Of a stretch of 37,988 bases of DNA, positions 1 through 8,720 are shown in pieces. The stretch is from Nitrospira sp. (GTDB lineage Bacteria > Nitrospirota > Nitrospiria > Nitrospirales > Nitrospiraceae): contig JAICWG010000019.1 in assembly GCA_025934915.1 (NCBI GenBank), forward strand, positions 1 through 37,988. Reading direction: 5' to 3'. The position numbers were made by a program, and so were the translations under genes. The notes below the pieces were generated by a model, which saw nothing but the letters and a program-made list of their open reading frames with translations, had not been told where the DNA came from and did no database searches. Position 1 is the stretch's first letter. Each line of letters opens with the position of its first letter.

Positions 1-1931
1 AACAGAGACATGACGCCATGAGGTTATGCAAGAGGTCTAATGATGCCTGTCTGGCCACATTCGGTTTTCGACGAGATGAGGTCATTGGAAAGACGACGTT
101 GATGTTAGGGATCTAGCCTGACCCTCGTGATCGGGCCGAGCTCATCGAGCGATTGAAATCAGAGAGGTCGGTCCGAGATCTTGAAGTATCGATGCGGATG
201 AAGAGCGGTGAATTGCGACAATTCCTTATCTCCATGGACGTGATGACGCTTAGCGAGAAGTTGTGCCTCCTGACGATCGGCAATGACATTACTGAGCGCA
301 AGAGGGTTGAGGAGACGCTGCGTCGGACCCATGACGAATTGGAGCAGCGCGTTCGGAAGAGAACTGCAGATCTCGAACAAACCAATGCTGCGATGCGGGA
401 CAGCGAGGACCGTTTCCGTTTATTCATCGAGCACGCACCGGCTGCGATTGCGATGTTTGACCACGACATACGCTATCTGGCGGCGAGCCGCCGCGGATGG
501 AGGAATACCGGCTGACAGAGGATCTCCTCGGTCGATCGCACATACGATGTATGCCTCGAGGTTTCGGCACAATGGAAGGAAGTCCACCGCCGCGGTCTGG
601 CTGGAGAAGCGCTGAGCGCAGATGAAGACCGGTTCGTTCGAGGTGATGGCACCACGCGGTGGATCACGTGGGATGTTCGCCCCTGGTTCTGCGGCGACGA
701 AGTAAGCGGAATTGTGATTGCCACGGAAGATGTGACGGCTCGTGTGGAGGCCCAAAACGCACTGCATGAAGGGAGGAACGGTCCGATCAGGTCATTCGGT
801 TGGCCCACTTCGGCATTGTGGATCATGACCACCGCACCGGGAAAGTGTACTGGTCGCCGGTCATGAAAGAAATCTATGGCGTGGGATCTGATGAACCCGC
901 TTCGTTGGAAGGATACATCCAGTTGATTCATCCGGAAGACCGTGAAGCGGTCGTCACGGCGATCAGGCAGGCGCGCGATCTTTCGGGCGACGATCTATTC
1001 TCGATGGAGCACCGCCTTTTGTATCCTGACGGCAGTGTCCGCTGGGTCAGCTTTCGATCATGGACGTTGTTCGACAATGATGGACCTGATCGCCGTCCCA
1101 CTCGAACCTTGAGGGCGATGATCGACATCACGAAACGCAAACATGCCGAAGAGGCTCTCAGAATGAACGAGCGCCAATTCGCATCCTTTATGGACAATCT
1201 GCACGGCTTTGCGTGGATCAAAGACGCTGGGGGACAACACCTGTACGTCAATCGACTCTTTGAAGAATCCGTCCTCAATGGATTGGCTTGGAAAGAAAAG
1301 ACGGCCCGTGAGTTGTGGCCTGAGGAGATCGCCGTCTAGTATGAGTCGAACGATAGGAAAGTGCGGGAGACAAGGGTCCCTCTGCACACAGTCGAGCAGT
1401 TCTTCCAGAACGGTGAGGTTCGGCACGCGCTTGTAAGCAAGTTTCCCACTAACCAGCTGGAATTGCATCAGCAGCAAGTGCAACTGGAAGAGCTGACGTC
1501 CAAGCTGCTGACAGCACAAGAGCATGAACGACAGCGAATCGCCGATCGAAGACCATGTCCAGCAGGTCGCCCGACGCACGGGGTTACCCGTTCATCTGAA
1601 GATTCTTGATATTCCGAATGCGGTGCCGCTCGATCACGCGACCTGTCTCTTCCGCGTCATGCAGGAAAGCGTCCAAAATGTGGTGAAACATGCGCAGGCG
1701 ACGACCGTGACAGTCCAGCTCCGCGGGTCGTCAAAGGGGGTCGGTCTGTCCGTCATTGACAATGGGAAGGGATTTGACTCGCAGGACCTGCGTACTCATT
1801 AACAGGGACTGGGATTGAGCAGTATGGAGGAACGGCTGCGACAACTGCGGGGGTTCTTTCGGATCCAATCTCGTCCCACCCATGGCACAAAGGTCTGTGC
1901 TTGGGTGCCTTGCGAGGTGGAGATCGCATGA
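1..1931 (+). pseudogene. Decayed PAS-PAS-PAS sensor histidine kinase (NarL/DegS type), 5' end outside window
   Basis: The remains of a multi-PAS cytoplasmic sensor kinase can be followed across frames. A first PAS is read from base 1 through a TAG at 114-116 in a context (LGI-stop-PDPRDR) where Trp would be expected. It continues to ITERKRVEETLR at about 290-325. A second PAS starts near 400 (SEDRFRLFIEHAPAAIAMFD) and is frameshifted near 490 and again near 540-550. A third PAS (about 800-1140) ends at ITKRKHAEEALR and is preceded by another frameshift near 780. A TAG at 1337-1339 interrupts the next PAS. The dimerisation segment (LLTAQEHERQRIA, about 1505-1545) runs straight into unrelated sequence, so the phospho-acceptor His box is missing by deletion. 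The HATPase part (FRVMQESVQNVVKHA, DNGKGFD, GLGLSSMEERL) follows with a TAA at 1800-1802. The original stop overlaps the regulator start as ATGA. At least three nonsense codons, several indels and a deletion mean it cannot make a working kinase. Confidence 0.85.
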
Positions 1932-2583
1932 AACAGCCCCGAATCCTGATGGCCGATGATCAGGCCATCGTCCTGGCCGGCCTTCGGAAGCTGGTGGAAG
2001 CCGAGGGCGAAGTGGTCGGTATGGGAGAAGATGGACGATCGCTGGTCGATGCGACTCAGCAGTTACGCCCCGACATTGTGTTGCTGGACATCTCGATGCC
2101 GTTGCTCAATGGATTAGATGCAGCGCGCCAGATCAGTAAGCTGGCGCCGGAAAGCAAGCTCATCTTCCTGAACATGCATGCCACCCCCACCTATGCGACC
2201 GAAGCCTTTAAGGCCGGGGCCTCCGGCTATTTGATAAAACGGTCCGCCGCAGTGGAGCTCAAGCAAGCCATCCAGGCGGTGATGCAGGGACAACACTATA
2301 TGACGCTGCTGATCACGAAAGATGTCTTGGCGGCGACGCTCCAATCCCGGGAGGACCAGAGCCCAGCAAGCCTTTGGTAAACCATCTCACACAGCGACAA
2401 TGAGAGGTGTTACAGCTCGTCGCCGAGGGGAAAGGGGCCAAGGCTATTGCCTCGATTCTGAATATTTCCGTGAAGACGGTGGAATTTCACAAGTTTCGTA
2501 TTATGAACGAACTCGATCTCCACTCGACCGCTGAGTTAATCAAATATGCGATCGCCGAAGGCCTTGTGAGCGTGTCGTCATAG
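1928..2583 (+). pseudogene. Broken LuxR/NarL-family response regulator
   Basis: The receiver domain is intact in frame from ATG 1928 (ILMADDQAIVLAGLRKLV, phospho-acceptor region DIVLLDISMPLLNG, then GASGYLIKRSA with the conserved Lys). This frame stops at 2378-2380, just after the linker. The DNA-binding HTH continues in another frame from about 2380 (NHLTQRQ, a TGA at 2401-2403, then EVLQLVAEGKGAKAIASILN and TVEFHKFRIMNELDLHSTAEL) to a natural TAG at 2581-2583. One frameshift plus one nonsense codon (the CGA/TGA position of the usual LTxREREVL motif) separate the receiver from its output domain. A 150-residue receiver-only protein could still be made. It overlaps the upstream kinase pseudogene by ATGA, so the pair was a coupled two-component operon. 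Confidence 0.85.
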
Positions 2584-2694
2584 GCGCGTCCTGGTCCTGC
2601 GTACTACCCCAGGCATAATATGAGCTACCTAATATAACAACATGAAGCCATGCATATGGATCATCTTCAGCACTAGTAATCTCTCCTCGTTTTT

Positions 2695-2710
2695 CTAGGG
2701 GGTTTCCTAG
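2695..2710. promoter_or_regulatory. Palindrome CTAGG-N6-CCTAG, possible operator
   Basis: A perfect inverted repeat (CTAGG, six bases, CCTAG) lies 84 bases before the ATG at 2794. Variants with the same spacing occur at 9277-9292 and, as a half-site form, at 23875. Its spacing is typical of dimeric regulators of the NarL/FixJ kind. Assignment to a regulator is inference. Confidence 0.4.
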
Positions 2711-2793
2711 TTCACAAGATCCGTCATGCCTCTTTATCATCAGTGAAAATTTAAAGTTTTTGTAAGTTTTGACCTCTGTTGGGGGAAAACTTA

Positions 2794-3054
2794 ATGCGAG
2801 TTTCAGCGATCATAGACCGTGTCTATGGTGCCTTAGAACAATTTGGTAGCGCTTGCTCAATGGAGGAAGTGGTTGGACTCTGTCCAGATCTGACCTGGAA
2901 CCAAGTGTACATCGCCATTGATTACTTGAATAAGACCGGAAAGGTCGCTGTGACCCTAGACCCAGACAGAACCTACACGGTTCAGGTCTATCCAGGAGTA
3001 GGCGAGGCGTCTCAGTACTCATACCGACAAGATCACGTGCACAGTATCGCCTAG
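2794..3054 (+). CDS. Small winged-helix-like hypothetical protein (86 aa)
   Basis: An 86-residue soluble protein with no signal peptide or membrane segment. Residues about 5-65 (MRVSAIIDRVYGALEQFG, EEVVGLCPDLTWNQVYIAID, LNKTGKVAVTLDPDRTYTV) have the pattern of a winged helix: a helix pair, a recognition-like helix (TWNQVYIAIDYL), and a beta wing (KVAVTLDPDRTYTV). This resembles small DNA-binding proteins that pair with two-component or stress genes, but I do not recognise a named family. ATG 2794 was preferred over the upstream TTG at 2779 because a G/A-rich stretch (GGGGGAAAAC) precedes it. The CTAGG palindrome upstream suggests regulated expression. It stands alone between the decayed two-component genes and a micro-peptide gene. 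Confidence 0.6.
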   Translation: MRVSAIIDRVYGALEQFGSACSMEEVVGLCPDLTWNQVYIAIDYLNKTGKVAVTLDPDRTYTVQVYPGVGEASQYSYRQDHVHSIA

Positions 3055-3280
3055 TCACTTTACAAGCCTACCTTCCATCTATGTGACGCAGACGCGAACC
3101 ATTCAAAGACCAGTTGGTTCCCAAAGATGCCAGGAGTCGAGTTATTGTCTGACATCAGACCCTGTGGTGTCATTCTTTCCAGCTTCGTCCAGGGAATGGT
3201 GTCGATTCGGCCTCATCCTTGGGAGGTGTGCTGTGGTGTCCCACTTCGTTGCGTGACGGGTCCGAACGAAAGGAGTAACC

Positions 3281-3364
3281 ATGGATAGTACCTTCTTAAT
3301 ATTTGCGGTTGTGATGCTCGTGATCTTCATCGGCGGCATCATCGTGTACAAGAAGAGCGTCTAA
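3281..3364 (+). CDS. 27-residue single-span membrane peptide
   Basis: This short open frame has an excellent ribosome site (AAAGGAGTAACC directly before the ATG). The peptide starts MDSTFLIFAVVMLVIF and ends GGIIVYKKSV. It is one hydrophobic helix of about 20 residues with a C-terminal positive tail (YKKS), which predicts an N-out, C-in single span. A second gene of the same design sits on the other strand at 4963-5043, with the same MD start, F-A-x-V-M motif and GGI-x-VYKKS tail. That match is the main evidence that both are real. Such peptides often act as small subunits or regulators of membrane complexes (KdpF and CydX are examples of the size class), but no partner is indicated beyond adjacency to mlaA. 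Confidence 0.7.
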   Translation: MDSTFLIFAVVMLVIFIGGIIVYKKSV

Positions 3365-3396
3365 TTATCGCTCTACCATCTATTCATCTTGTAGAT

Positions 3397-3420
3397 GTGG
3401 CTCGACAGCTGGTGAGCCAC
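3397..3420 (+). other. Hairpin downstream of the micro-peptide gene
   Basis: GTGGCTC and GAGCCAC form a 7-bp stem around a 10-base loop, 33 bases after the micro-peptide stop. No T-run follows, so it may stabilise the mRNA 3' end rather than be a classic terminator. Nothing else recognisable lies between it and the end of mlaA at 3627. Confidence 0.35.
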
Positions 3421-3626
3421 TAAAGAGAAATCCTCAGGTGTGCTGAACTAAACACTCTCAGTCTGCCTTCTTCTGATCAGTTCTCGCGATCTGGTCAGAA
3501 CCCTTCGTGCTTCTAATAGGTTATCTTCACCGAGGTTACTTACGCGCGGTCATTTCGCAGTCAGGAACTGCGGCGACATCAACTACTGATTGCGTAGGTG
3601 AATGAAGTGGCTATGAATCCGATGAG

Positions 3627-4541
3627 CTATTCTTGGATCACCTTGGCTCGTTTTTGAAGGTAGGCATTACGAACTGCCGCATAGAGATCCAGGGTAGACT
3701 CTTCCACCCCTTGATACTTTTCCAGATTCAAGGAACGATTATTCACTACTTCCGTTGCCTTTGCACCGAACAGTATCAGAGAAGTCGCCAGGCGGTCGTT
3801 ATAAGAGAGCAAGGAAGGCATGCCATGGATATCGAGGATCGGAAAAACCAACCAGTATATAGGATTTAAGGCGAGATCTCCGACATACCCGACCGCGTCT
3901 CGTACTGTAAACGGTGGCATAAGGGGCACCACGAGATACGGTCCAGGTGGAACTCCATAAAATCCGAGCGTCTGTCCAGCGTCTTCCTCCGGTGTCGTCA
4001 GATGGAAATGCTGAGCCACATCGAAGAATCCGCCCACCCCGATCGTTGTGTTGATGAGAAATCGCCCAACTTCTATACCGGCTCCTTTAAACTTTCCCTG
4101 GAAAAGATTGTTCATGAGACGCGGCGTCACACGAGTATTGTAGAAAAAATTACTGATGCCGACCTGAACGATGTTTGGGACGATGGCGTTGTAACGCGTG
4201 GCCACTGGCTTCAGCAGCCAGCGATCGAACTGCCGGTTGAATTCAAATACCTTTGCATTAAACGGTTCCCACGGGTCATATTCCTCAATCGCCTCTTCAC
4301 CAGGCTTGGCAAATGGATCGAGCGGTTCTTCTTCGTGAGCGGGTATAGTTGAGGGAATGGTCTCTTGAGAGGCGTCAGCAATAAGAACTGGTGGAGCGTT
4401 CTTCTCGATGTTAGGGGTGAGTGAACTTGTTGAGCCTTTTTGAATGGCGCAACCGGAGAGTGCGATCAACAAGACGGCAAGAAGAACTCCATATTCACTT
4501 CGCCTGAAGCGGACCGGCCTACACTCAGGTTTTGTCCTCAT
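3627..4541 (-). CDS. mlaA: MlaA (VacJ) family outer-membrane lipoprotein
   Basis: MlaA is the outer-membrane component of the Mla pathway, which moves mislocalised phospholipids from the outer leaflet back to the inner membrane with OmpC/MlaC/MlaFEDB. The 304-residue product has an N-terminal hydrophobic stretch ending in a lipobox (LIALSGC, lipidated Cys about residue 31). An acidic/proline spacer follows, then the family core: YDPWEPFNAKVFEFNRQFD, NIVQVGISNFFYN, LINTTIGVGGFFDVA, EDAGQTLGFYGVPPGPYLV and VRDAVGYVGD. These are hallmark MlaA segments. Length is slightly above the family norm because of the spacer. No other mla genes are in the window, so it is an orphan copy here. It lies between two related micro-peptide genes (3281-3364 and 4963-5043). 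Confidence 0.93.
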   Translation of the reverse strand: MRTKPECRPVRFRRSEYGVLLAVLLIALSGCAIQKGSTSSLTPNIEKNAPPVLIADASQETIPSTIPAHEEEPLDPFAKPGEEAIEEYDPWEPFNAKVFEFNRQFDRWLLKPVATRYNAIVPNIVQVGISNFFYNTRVTPRLMNNLFQGKFKGAGIEVGRFLINTTIGVGGFFDVAQHFHLTTPEEDAGQTLGFYGVPPGPYLVVPLMPPFTVRDAVGYVGDLALNPIYWLVFPILDIHGMPSLLSYNDRLATSLILFGAKATEVVNNRSLNLEKYQGVEESTLDLYAAVRNAYLQKRAKVIQE

Positions 4542-4962
4542 TCTTAAAATAACCTCTTGAGATTAATGAAACGAGCATCGACAATGGGCCCCGCAATGTA
4601 CCAAAAGTCGAGTCACCCGCCAATCATTAATTTCTGATACTGTTTTTTGGGAGGAGGGAGATCAACGTTGTGTCACTCTTATCCGTGAGAGGACAATCGT
4701 GTACACCCCGCACAATGCGGCGGAACCACATGACAGAAACGAAGTCAGTACATTGGCTCAGAGGAGTTTTTAGCGCAAGGAACGAGGCGAGGCCGGATCT
4801 ACAGCCAAACCATTCCTCGCCCCCCATTGAGGGGCGAGGAAGATATCAGTCTGAAGGAGGGCTCAACGAATCAGCAGCATCACGGGGAAAAGTTCCTGAC
4901 CCATACGATTCCGTTCGTCAGCACACCGTTAACCCTCAGGGATACCTGGTCTAGACGACAGG
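4542..4962. other. Gene-poor interval with one strong hairpin
   Basis: No convincing gene is seen in this 421-base stretch; the open frames present lack a ribosome site and have atypical composition. An 11-bp perfect stem (TTCCTCGCCCC at 4813-4823, GGGGCGAGGAA at 4831-4841, 7-base loop) lies in the middle. No T-run follows on either strand, so it looks like a REP-like element more than a terminator. The mlaA promoter should lie at the left edge. Confidence 0.4.
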
Positions 4963-5043
4963 CTATGCGCTCTTCTTGTAGACGAATATCCCACCAAGAA
5001 GGAGTGCGCCCATCACAGTTGCGAATAACCACATCATATCCAT
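4963..5043 (-). CDS. 26-residue single-span membrane peptide, paralogue of the one at 3281
   Basis: The frame starts with ATG at 5043 after a strong ribosome site (AAAGGAG, six bases before). It encodes a peptide that begins MDMMWLFATVMGALLL and ends GGIFVYKKSA. It matches the peptide at 3281-3364 in start (MD), helix core (FA-x-VM), small-residue turn (GGI) and tail (VYKKS). One membrane span with a cationic cytoplasmic tail is predicted. It is transcribed on the same strand as mlaA but about 420 bases upstream of it. The function is unknown. It is too small for standard gene callers and is probably missed in most annotations. Confidence 0.7.
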   Translation of the reverse strand: MDMMWLFATVMGALLLGGIFVYKKSA

Positions 5044-5281
5044 AACAGCTCCTTTCATTAAGGCCAACGTGAACGCTTGTCATCCAAAGTGAGCAACTCT
5101 TGTGCTTGATAGAGTCTTAAGAAGATCGTCTCGAAAAGCTAGGCAAAATGGGAAGTTTTGATGTCGACCTGCTTTGCGGATCAGTAGAGATGGGGAAAAT
5201 AACCTCAAGACTGTCTATGTGCATGGACATGTTGATGCGGAAGCATCGAATACTTACATTGCTTTGAGAAAGATGACGTTG

Positions 5282-6226
5282 TTAGGCCAGACGGTCGCGT
5301 CCATGAGGTGTCGACAAGTCTTGGTCGGGACCGATCGGGACGATACGGGTAGGATTGATATCGTCGTGCGTGATGTAGTAGTGCCGCTTAATATGGTCGA
5401 AATTCACGGTATCGGCGATACCGTCGGTTTGGTAGAGATCCTTGAGATACCCGAAGAGATTTGGGTAATCGATGATTCGTCGGACGTTGCACTTAAAATG
5501 TCCGTGGTAGACCGCATCGAACCGAATCAACGTGACAAAGAGGCGCCAGTCGGTTTCTACGAATTCCGGTCCGAATAAGTAACGATGGGTCGCGAGGCGC
5601 GCCTCGAGTTGATCCAGCGCGGTAAACAATCGCCGTGCCGCTCGTTCATATGCACGTTGCGAAGTGGCGAATCCTGCTCGATAGACCCCGTCGTTCACGT
5701 TTTCGTAAATGAATGTGTTGAGTTCGTCGATCTCCTGCCGCAGGCCATCCGGGTACAAGTCGATCGGGCTTTCGGTGAAGCGATTGAACTCGCCGTTGAA
5801 GATCCTCATCAGATCATCATCGGAGTTGGTCACGATCTGTCTGGTCGCACAATCCCATAGTACCGGGACCGTCATGCGTCCGATGTAGGTCGGGTCGGTC
5901 GCCTTATACGCTTCACGGAGAAACTGAAAGCCGTTGATCCGATCGGACGAATGCCCTGAACCTTCGCGAAATGCCCATCCTCGCTCGTCACGAATAGGAT
6001 CGACGACCGTCATGCCGATCACATCTTCAAGCTGCTTCAACTTGCGCACGACGATCGTGCGATGAGCCCAGGGACAGGCCCATGACACGTAGAGATGGTA
6101 CCGGCCGGCGGCGGAAGGATAGCCGGAACTGCCGTCGGCTGTGACCCATTTCCTGAACGCGTCCGGTTGGCGCATGAACTCACCGGCCGACGATTGCTCG
6201 TCTGGAAATTGAGCTTGAACTCCCAT
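5282..6226 (-). CDS. yqjG: Glutathionyl-hydroquinone reductase (Xi-class glutathione transferase, YqjG/ECM4 type)
   Basis: Enzymes of this family remove glutathione from glutathionyl-hydroquinones using a catalytic Cys and a second glutathione, in the cytoplasm. The 314-residue product has the full family length. Near residue 50 it shows the signature SWACPWAHR with the catalytic Cys. It also has VDPIRDERGWAF, the TVPVLWD strand, the NSDDDLMRIFN motif that contacts glutathione, NVNDGVYRAGFA, and the C-terminal helical domain (YLFGPEFVETDWRLFVTLIR, FDAVYHGHFKCN, IIDYPNLFGYLKDLYQ). All are typical of YqjG. The ATG at 6226 is preceded by AAGGAAG. It is a single gene with no operon partner, which fits a general detoxification or quinone-maintenance role. 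Confidence 0.92.
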   Translation of the reverse strand: MGVQAQFPDEQSSAGEFMRQPDAFRKWVTADGSSGYPSAAGRYHLYVSWACPWAHRTIVVRKLKQLEDVIGMTVVDPIRDERGWAFREGSGHSSDRINGFQFLREAYKATDPTYIGRMTVPVLWDCATRQIVTNSDDDLMRIFNGEFNRFTESPIDLYPDGLRQEIDELNTFIYENVNDGVYRAGFATSQRAYERAARRLFTALDQLEARLATHRYLFGPEFVETDWRLFVTLIRFDAVYHGHFKCNVRRIIDYPNLFGYLKDLYQTDGIADTVNFDHIKRHYYITHDDINPTRIVPIGPDQDLSTPHGRDRLA

Positions 6227-6522
6227 AGAGGATCGCTTCCTTCAAAACCAGTATCTCATATCTACGATCACTGGTGTTGGGAAGTCTCGGCGCACGACTT
6301 CGCATTGCGCCGCCCGCCGAAAGGAATGGGAAAAAGGAAGCTGTGCCTCGGCGATGCGATCTCGCCACAGCAACCATCCACCTTTCCAATCGTCATGAAA
6401 GGTCAGGCACTAAACTTGTATGTGCTTATTGATAAGTCTGCCGGGCCGGTCCAGGTTTGATTCCTTCGCTGGCAGGCGAGGCCGAATTCACAGGGCGATC
6501 AGTCAGAATGGGAGGGGGTTCT

Positions 6523-7794
6523 ATGCGACACGTGTTGGCGAGAATAACCTTGCTGTGCCTCTTCTTAGCTCCGAGTGCGGTGGTGCATGCTGTCGGAGCC
6601 GACGAGCGGGATTTTTCCAAAGGGGAGAACCTGCTGAAGCAAAAGCAATATGCAGAGGCACGCGCATCGCTGAAAGCCGGAATGCAGAAGGACCCGTCGA
6701 ATGTACAGGCTCACTTGAGTCTGGCTGAAGCCTGTCGAAGCTTAGAAGCATGGGCCTGCGCGGAGGAACATTACGAGACTGCGTTGCAGCTGGACGCCAA
6801 GTCCGGGGCGATTGGGTCGACGCAACCACGCTTGCGCAAAGAGACAGTGTGGCGGTCGCTCGAGGAAGTAACGGCATGGCGGTTGCTAAATGATGCGAAG
6901 GAGATGGTGAGCAGCGGGAAAGTTTCTCCGGAAAAATGAAGCAAGCGGAGGAGGCTTTGGACGGTGCCAATGAGTTAGGTCTCAACAATGACCAGCCGAC
7001 CCTCTATCAACAGCTGCAGATGAAACTTCCACGGCAGCGAGCCGTTGCCGTATCAAACAAGCTGTCACCGAGCGGATTATCCGTCGGAGGGGCGTCGGCC
7101 GAGACGCAAGATATGCCGATGGTGATGGTACTGGTATCGGCAGGGGAGTTCACGATGGAAGCAATCTCGGAGATGACGAAAAGCCTGTGCGGCGCATCTA
7201 CCTCAATGCATTCTATATGGACAAGTTTGAGGTGACGGTCGGACAGTATGCCAGGTACCTGGAGGTAACGGACATGGAGGAGCCTCCGGACTGGAACGTC
7301 ATGAATCAACCCCAACATCAGAGACGTCCGGTCGTCAACGTGGATTGGGAGGACGCCGTCAAGTACTGCAATGGGCCGGCAAGCGCCTGCCGACGGAAGC
7401 GGAGTGGGAAAAAGCGGCGCGTGGAACTGATGGGCGCATCTATCCCTGGGGCAATGAAGCGCCGACTCGACTCCACGCGAATTATGGAAGAAATGAATGG
7501 AACAACCATCAGGCTTTAACCCCTGTAGGATCGTTCGAAGAGGGGAAAAGTCCCTATGGCATCTATGATATGGCCGGCAATGCCTGGGAATGGGTCTTCG
7601 ATTGGTACGACCATGACTACTATAAAAAAGGTCCGAAAAAGAATCCCATTGGGCCGGCAAAAGGTGATGGAAAAGTGGTACGAGGCGGGTCCTGGTTATA
7701 CGTCCCCGAGTTCTTGCGTTCTGCGCATCGGTTTGATGCGCAACCGACCAATCGGCTCTTTGGGTATGGGTTCCGTTGTGCAAAGACGCCGTAG
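6523..7794 (+). pseudogene. TPR + FGE-sulfatase (SUMF1-like) secreted protein, three single-base frameshifts
   Basis: The frame begins with ATG 6523 after GGGAGGGGG and encodes a signal peptide (ITLLCLFLAPSAVVHA) and TPR-like helices (ENLLKQKQYAEARASLKAG, VQAHLSLAEACRS, AEEHYETALQLD). It stops at 6939. Restoring one A in the A-run at about 6931-6935 continues the protein (MKQAEEALDGANELG). Restoring one G near 7155 gives GEFTMGSN and [20 protein letters not shown]. Restoring one A near 7370 gives [19 protein letters not shown], then [34 protein letters not shown] and YGFRCAKTP. These are the classic formylglycine-generating-enzyme fold motifs (PF03781). All three lesions are one-base losses in short homopolymers, so either gene decay or assembly error is possible. 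If intact it would be a secreted or periplasmic 423-residue protein; the catalytic Cys pair of true FGE enzymes is not apparent. Confidence 0.85.
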
Positions 7795-7877
7795 CGTTCG
7801 TGCCATGGGTAGTGGTTAAACCGGAGGCTTGCTGACTTGGCGCTGACGGAGTGCTTGCCGGCCTCAAGAGAGGCGGC

Positions 7878-8330
7878 TCAGCGATATTTTGCGAAGCAAA
7901 TGAGGTCGAGATGGTCGTAATGATCGGGGAGAATCGTTTCGGCTCTGTAGCCAAGGTTCATGAAGAACTGAATGTTTCTCGCCGTGCGCAGCATGGTGCA
8001 GGCGTAAAACTTGTGGGCATCGGTGGCCGCACGTTCGATCTCGCAGATCAGAGCTTTCCCCACTCCGTGATGTTGGTACGCGGGACTCACAGAAAGCAAC
8101 CGGATCACACAGACGCCCGCCACAGTCCAGAAGCGCACGGAACCGACGATCGTTCCTCCCTCCTCTGCCACGAAAATATGTTTCTCCCTCGCGTCTTCTT
8201 TTAGACTCTCGAGGGTTTCCGTCGTCCAGCCGCTGACCTTATAGACGCCGGCATATTCACCGAACGCAGCCTGTTGCACTTGGAGGAGAGCCGGAAAATC
8301 AGCCTCGGTCGCTGCTCGAATGTGAACCAC
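7878..8330 (-). CDS. GNAT-family N-acetyltransferase
   Basis: A 150-residue single-domain acyl-CoA-dependent acetyltransferase. The GNAT core is clear: an N-terminal IRAATEADFPALLQVQQAAF, the central strand IVGSVRF, the acetyl-CoA loop region LLSVSPAYQHHGVGKALI (Q/R-x-x-G-x-G/A pattern as QHHGVGKA), and the C-terminal RNIQFFMNLGYRAE. Substrate is unknown; members modify small amines, antibiotics or protein N-termini. The start is GTG at 8330, with AGGATC about eight bases upstream, and no better ATG exists nearby. It converges with the broken FGE-like gene. Confidence 0.88.
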   Translation of the reverse strand: MVHIRAATEADFPALLQVQQAAFGEYAGVYKVSGWTTETLESLKEDAREKHIFVAEEGGTIVGSVRFWTVAGVCVIRLLSVSPAYQHHGVGKALICEIERAATDAHKFYACTMLRTARNIQFFMNLGYRAETILPDHYDHLDLICFAKYR

Positions 8331-8513
8331 AACGCAGATCCTGGATAAAGGAAGGACTCCGTACTTTCATAGCGGAAGGATGCGAGATTCGCAAGTATGG
8401 TCGCCTGGTCTTTGAGAGCAGGCGATGAGATGTATCACTGAAGAGAGCCATATCGGTAGCCAGAGTTAAACTGGTAGAGGGCGCAAGGCTGCTGCCAGCA
8501 GGCCGTACTTCCG

Positions 8514-8720
8514 TCACGCAGCTTCGCTTCCGTACCGGCGACGTTCGGAGCCGGTCGATACTCTCTGTCGTGAGACAACTTGTCGATTGTGATTGATTAC
8601 ATCATCGACGATCATTCCACAATTGATACAGCGCCAACAATGAAAGTTCGATGACGAACCAGTCTGCACCGAGATGCTGTCGTCACTGACGGCGAGGCCG
8701 TTGCATCGTAGGCAATTCAT
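8514..8720 (-). CDS. Small zinc-ribbon-like protein (68 aa)
   Basis: The 68-residue product carries two CxxC pairs, MNCLRC at the N-terminus and CWRCINCG around residues 28-35, arranged like a small zinc ribbon. The rest is polar and arginine-rich (QRVSTGSERRRYG). Its ATG at 8720 overlaps the stop of the upstream minus-strand gene, so the two are translationally coupled. No function is known; many bacterial zinc ribbons of this size bind nucleic acid or protein partners. Confidence 0.65.
   Translation of the reverse strand: MNCLRCNGLAVSDDSISVQTGSSSNFHCWRCINCGMIVDDVINHNRQVVSRQRVSTGSERRRYGSEAA

Noticed and set aside
4670..4954. Plus-strand frame of 94 aa
   Set aside because: No ribosome site, no motif, and it runs through the perfect hairpin at 4813-4841.
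5174..5578. Plus-strand frame of 134 aa
   Set aside because: It overlaps the reductase gene antisense for most of its length.
7007..7954. Minus-strand open frame of 315 aa
   Set aside because: It lies antisense to the broken FGE-like gene and has His/Arg/Pro-rich composition without domain motifs.
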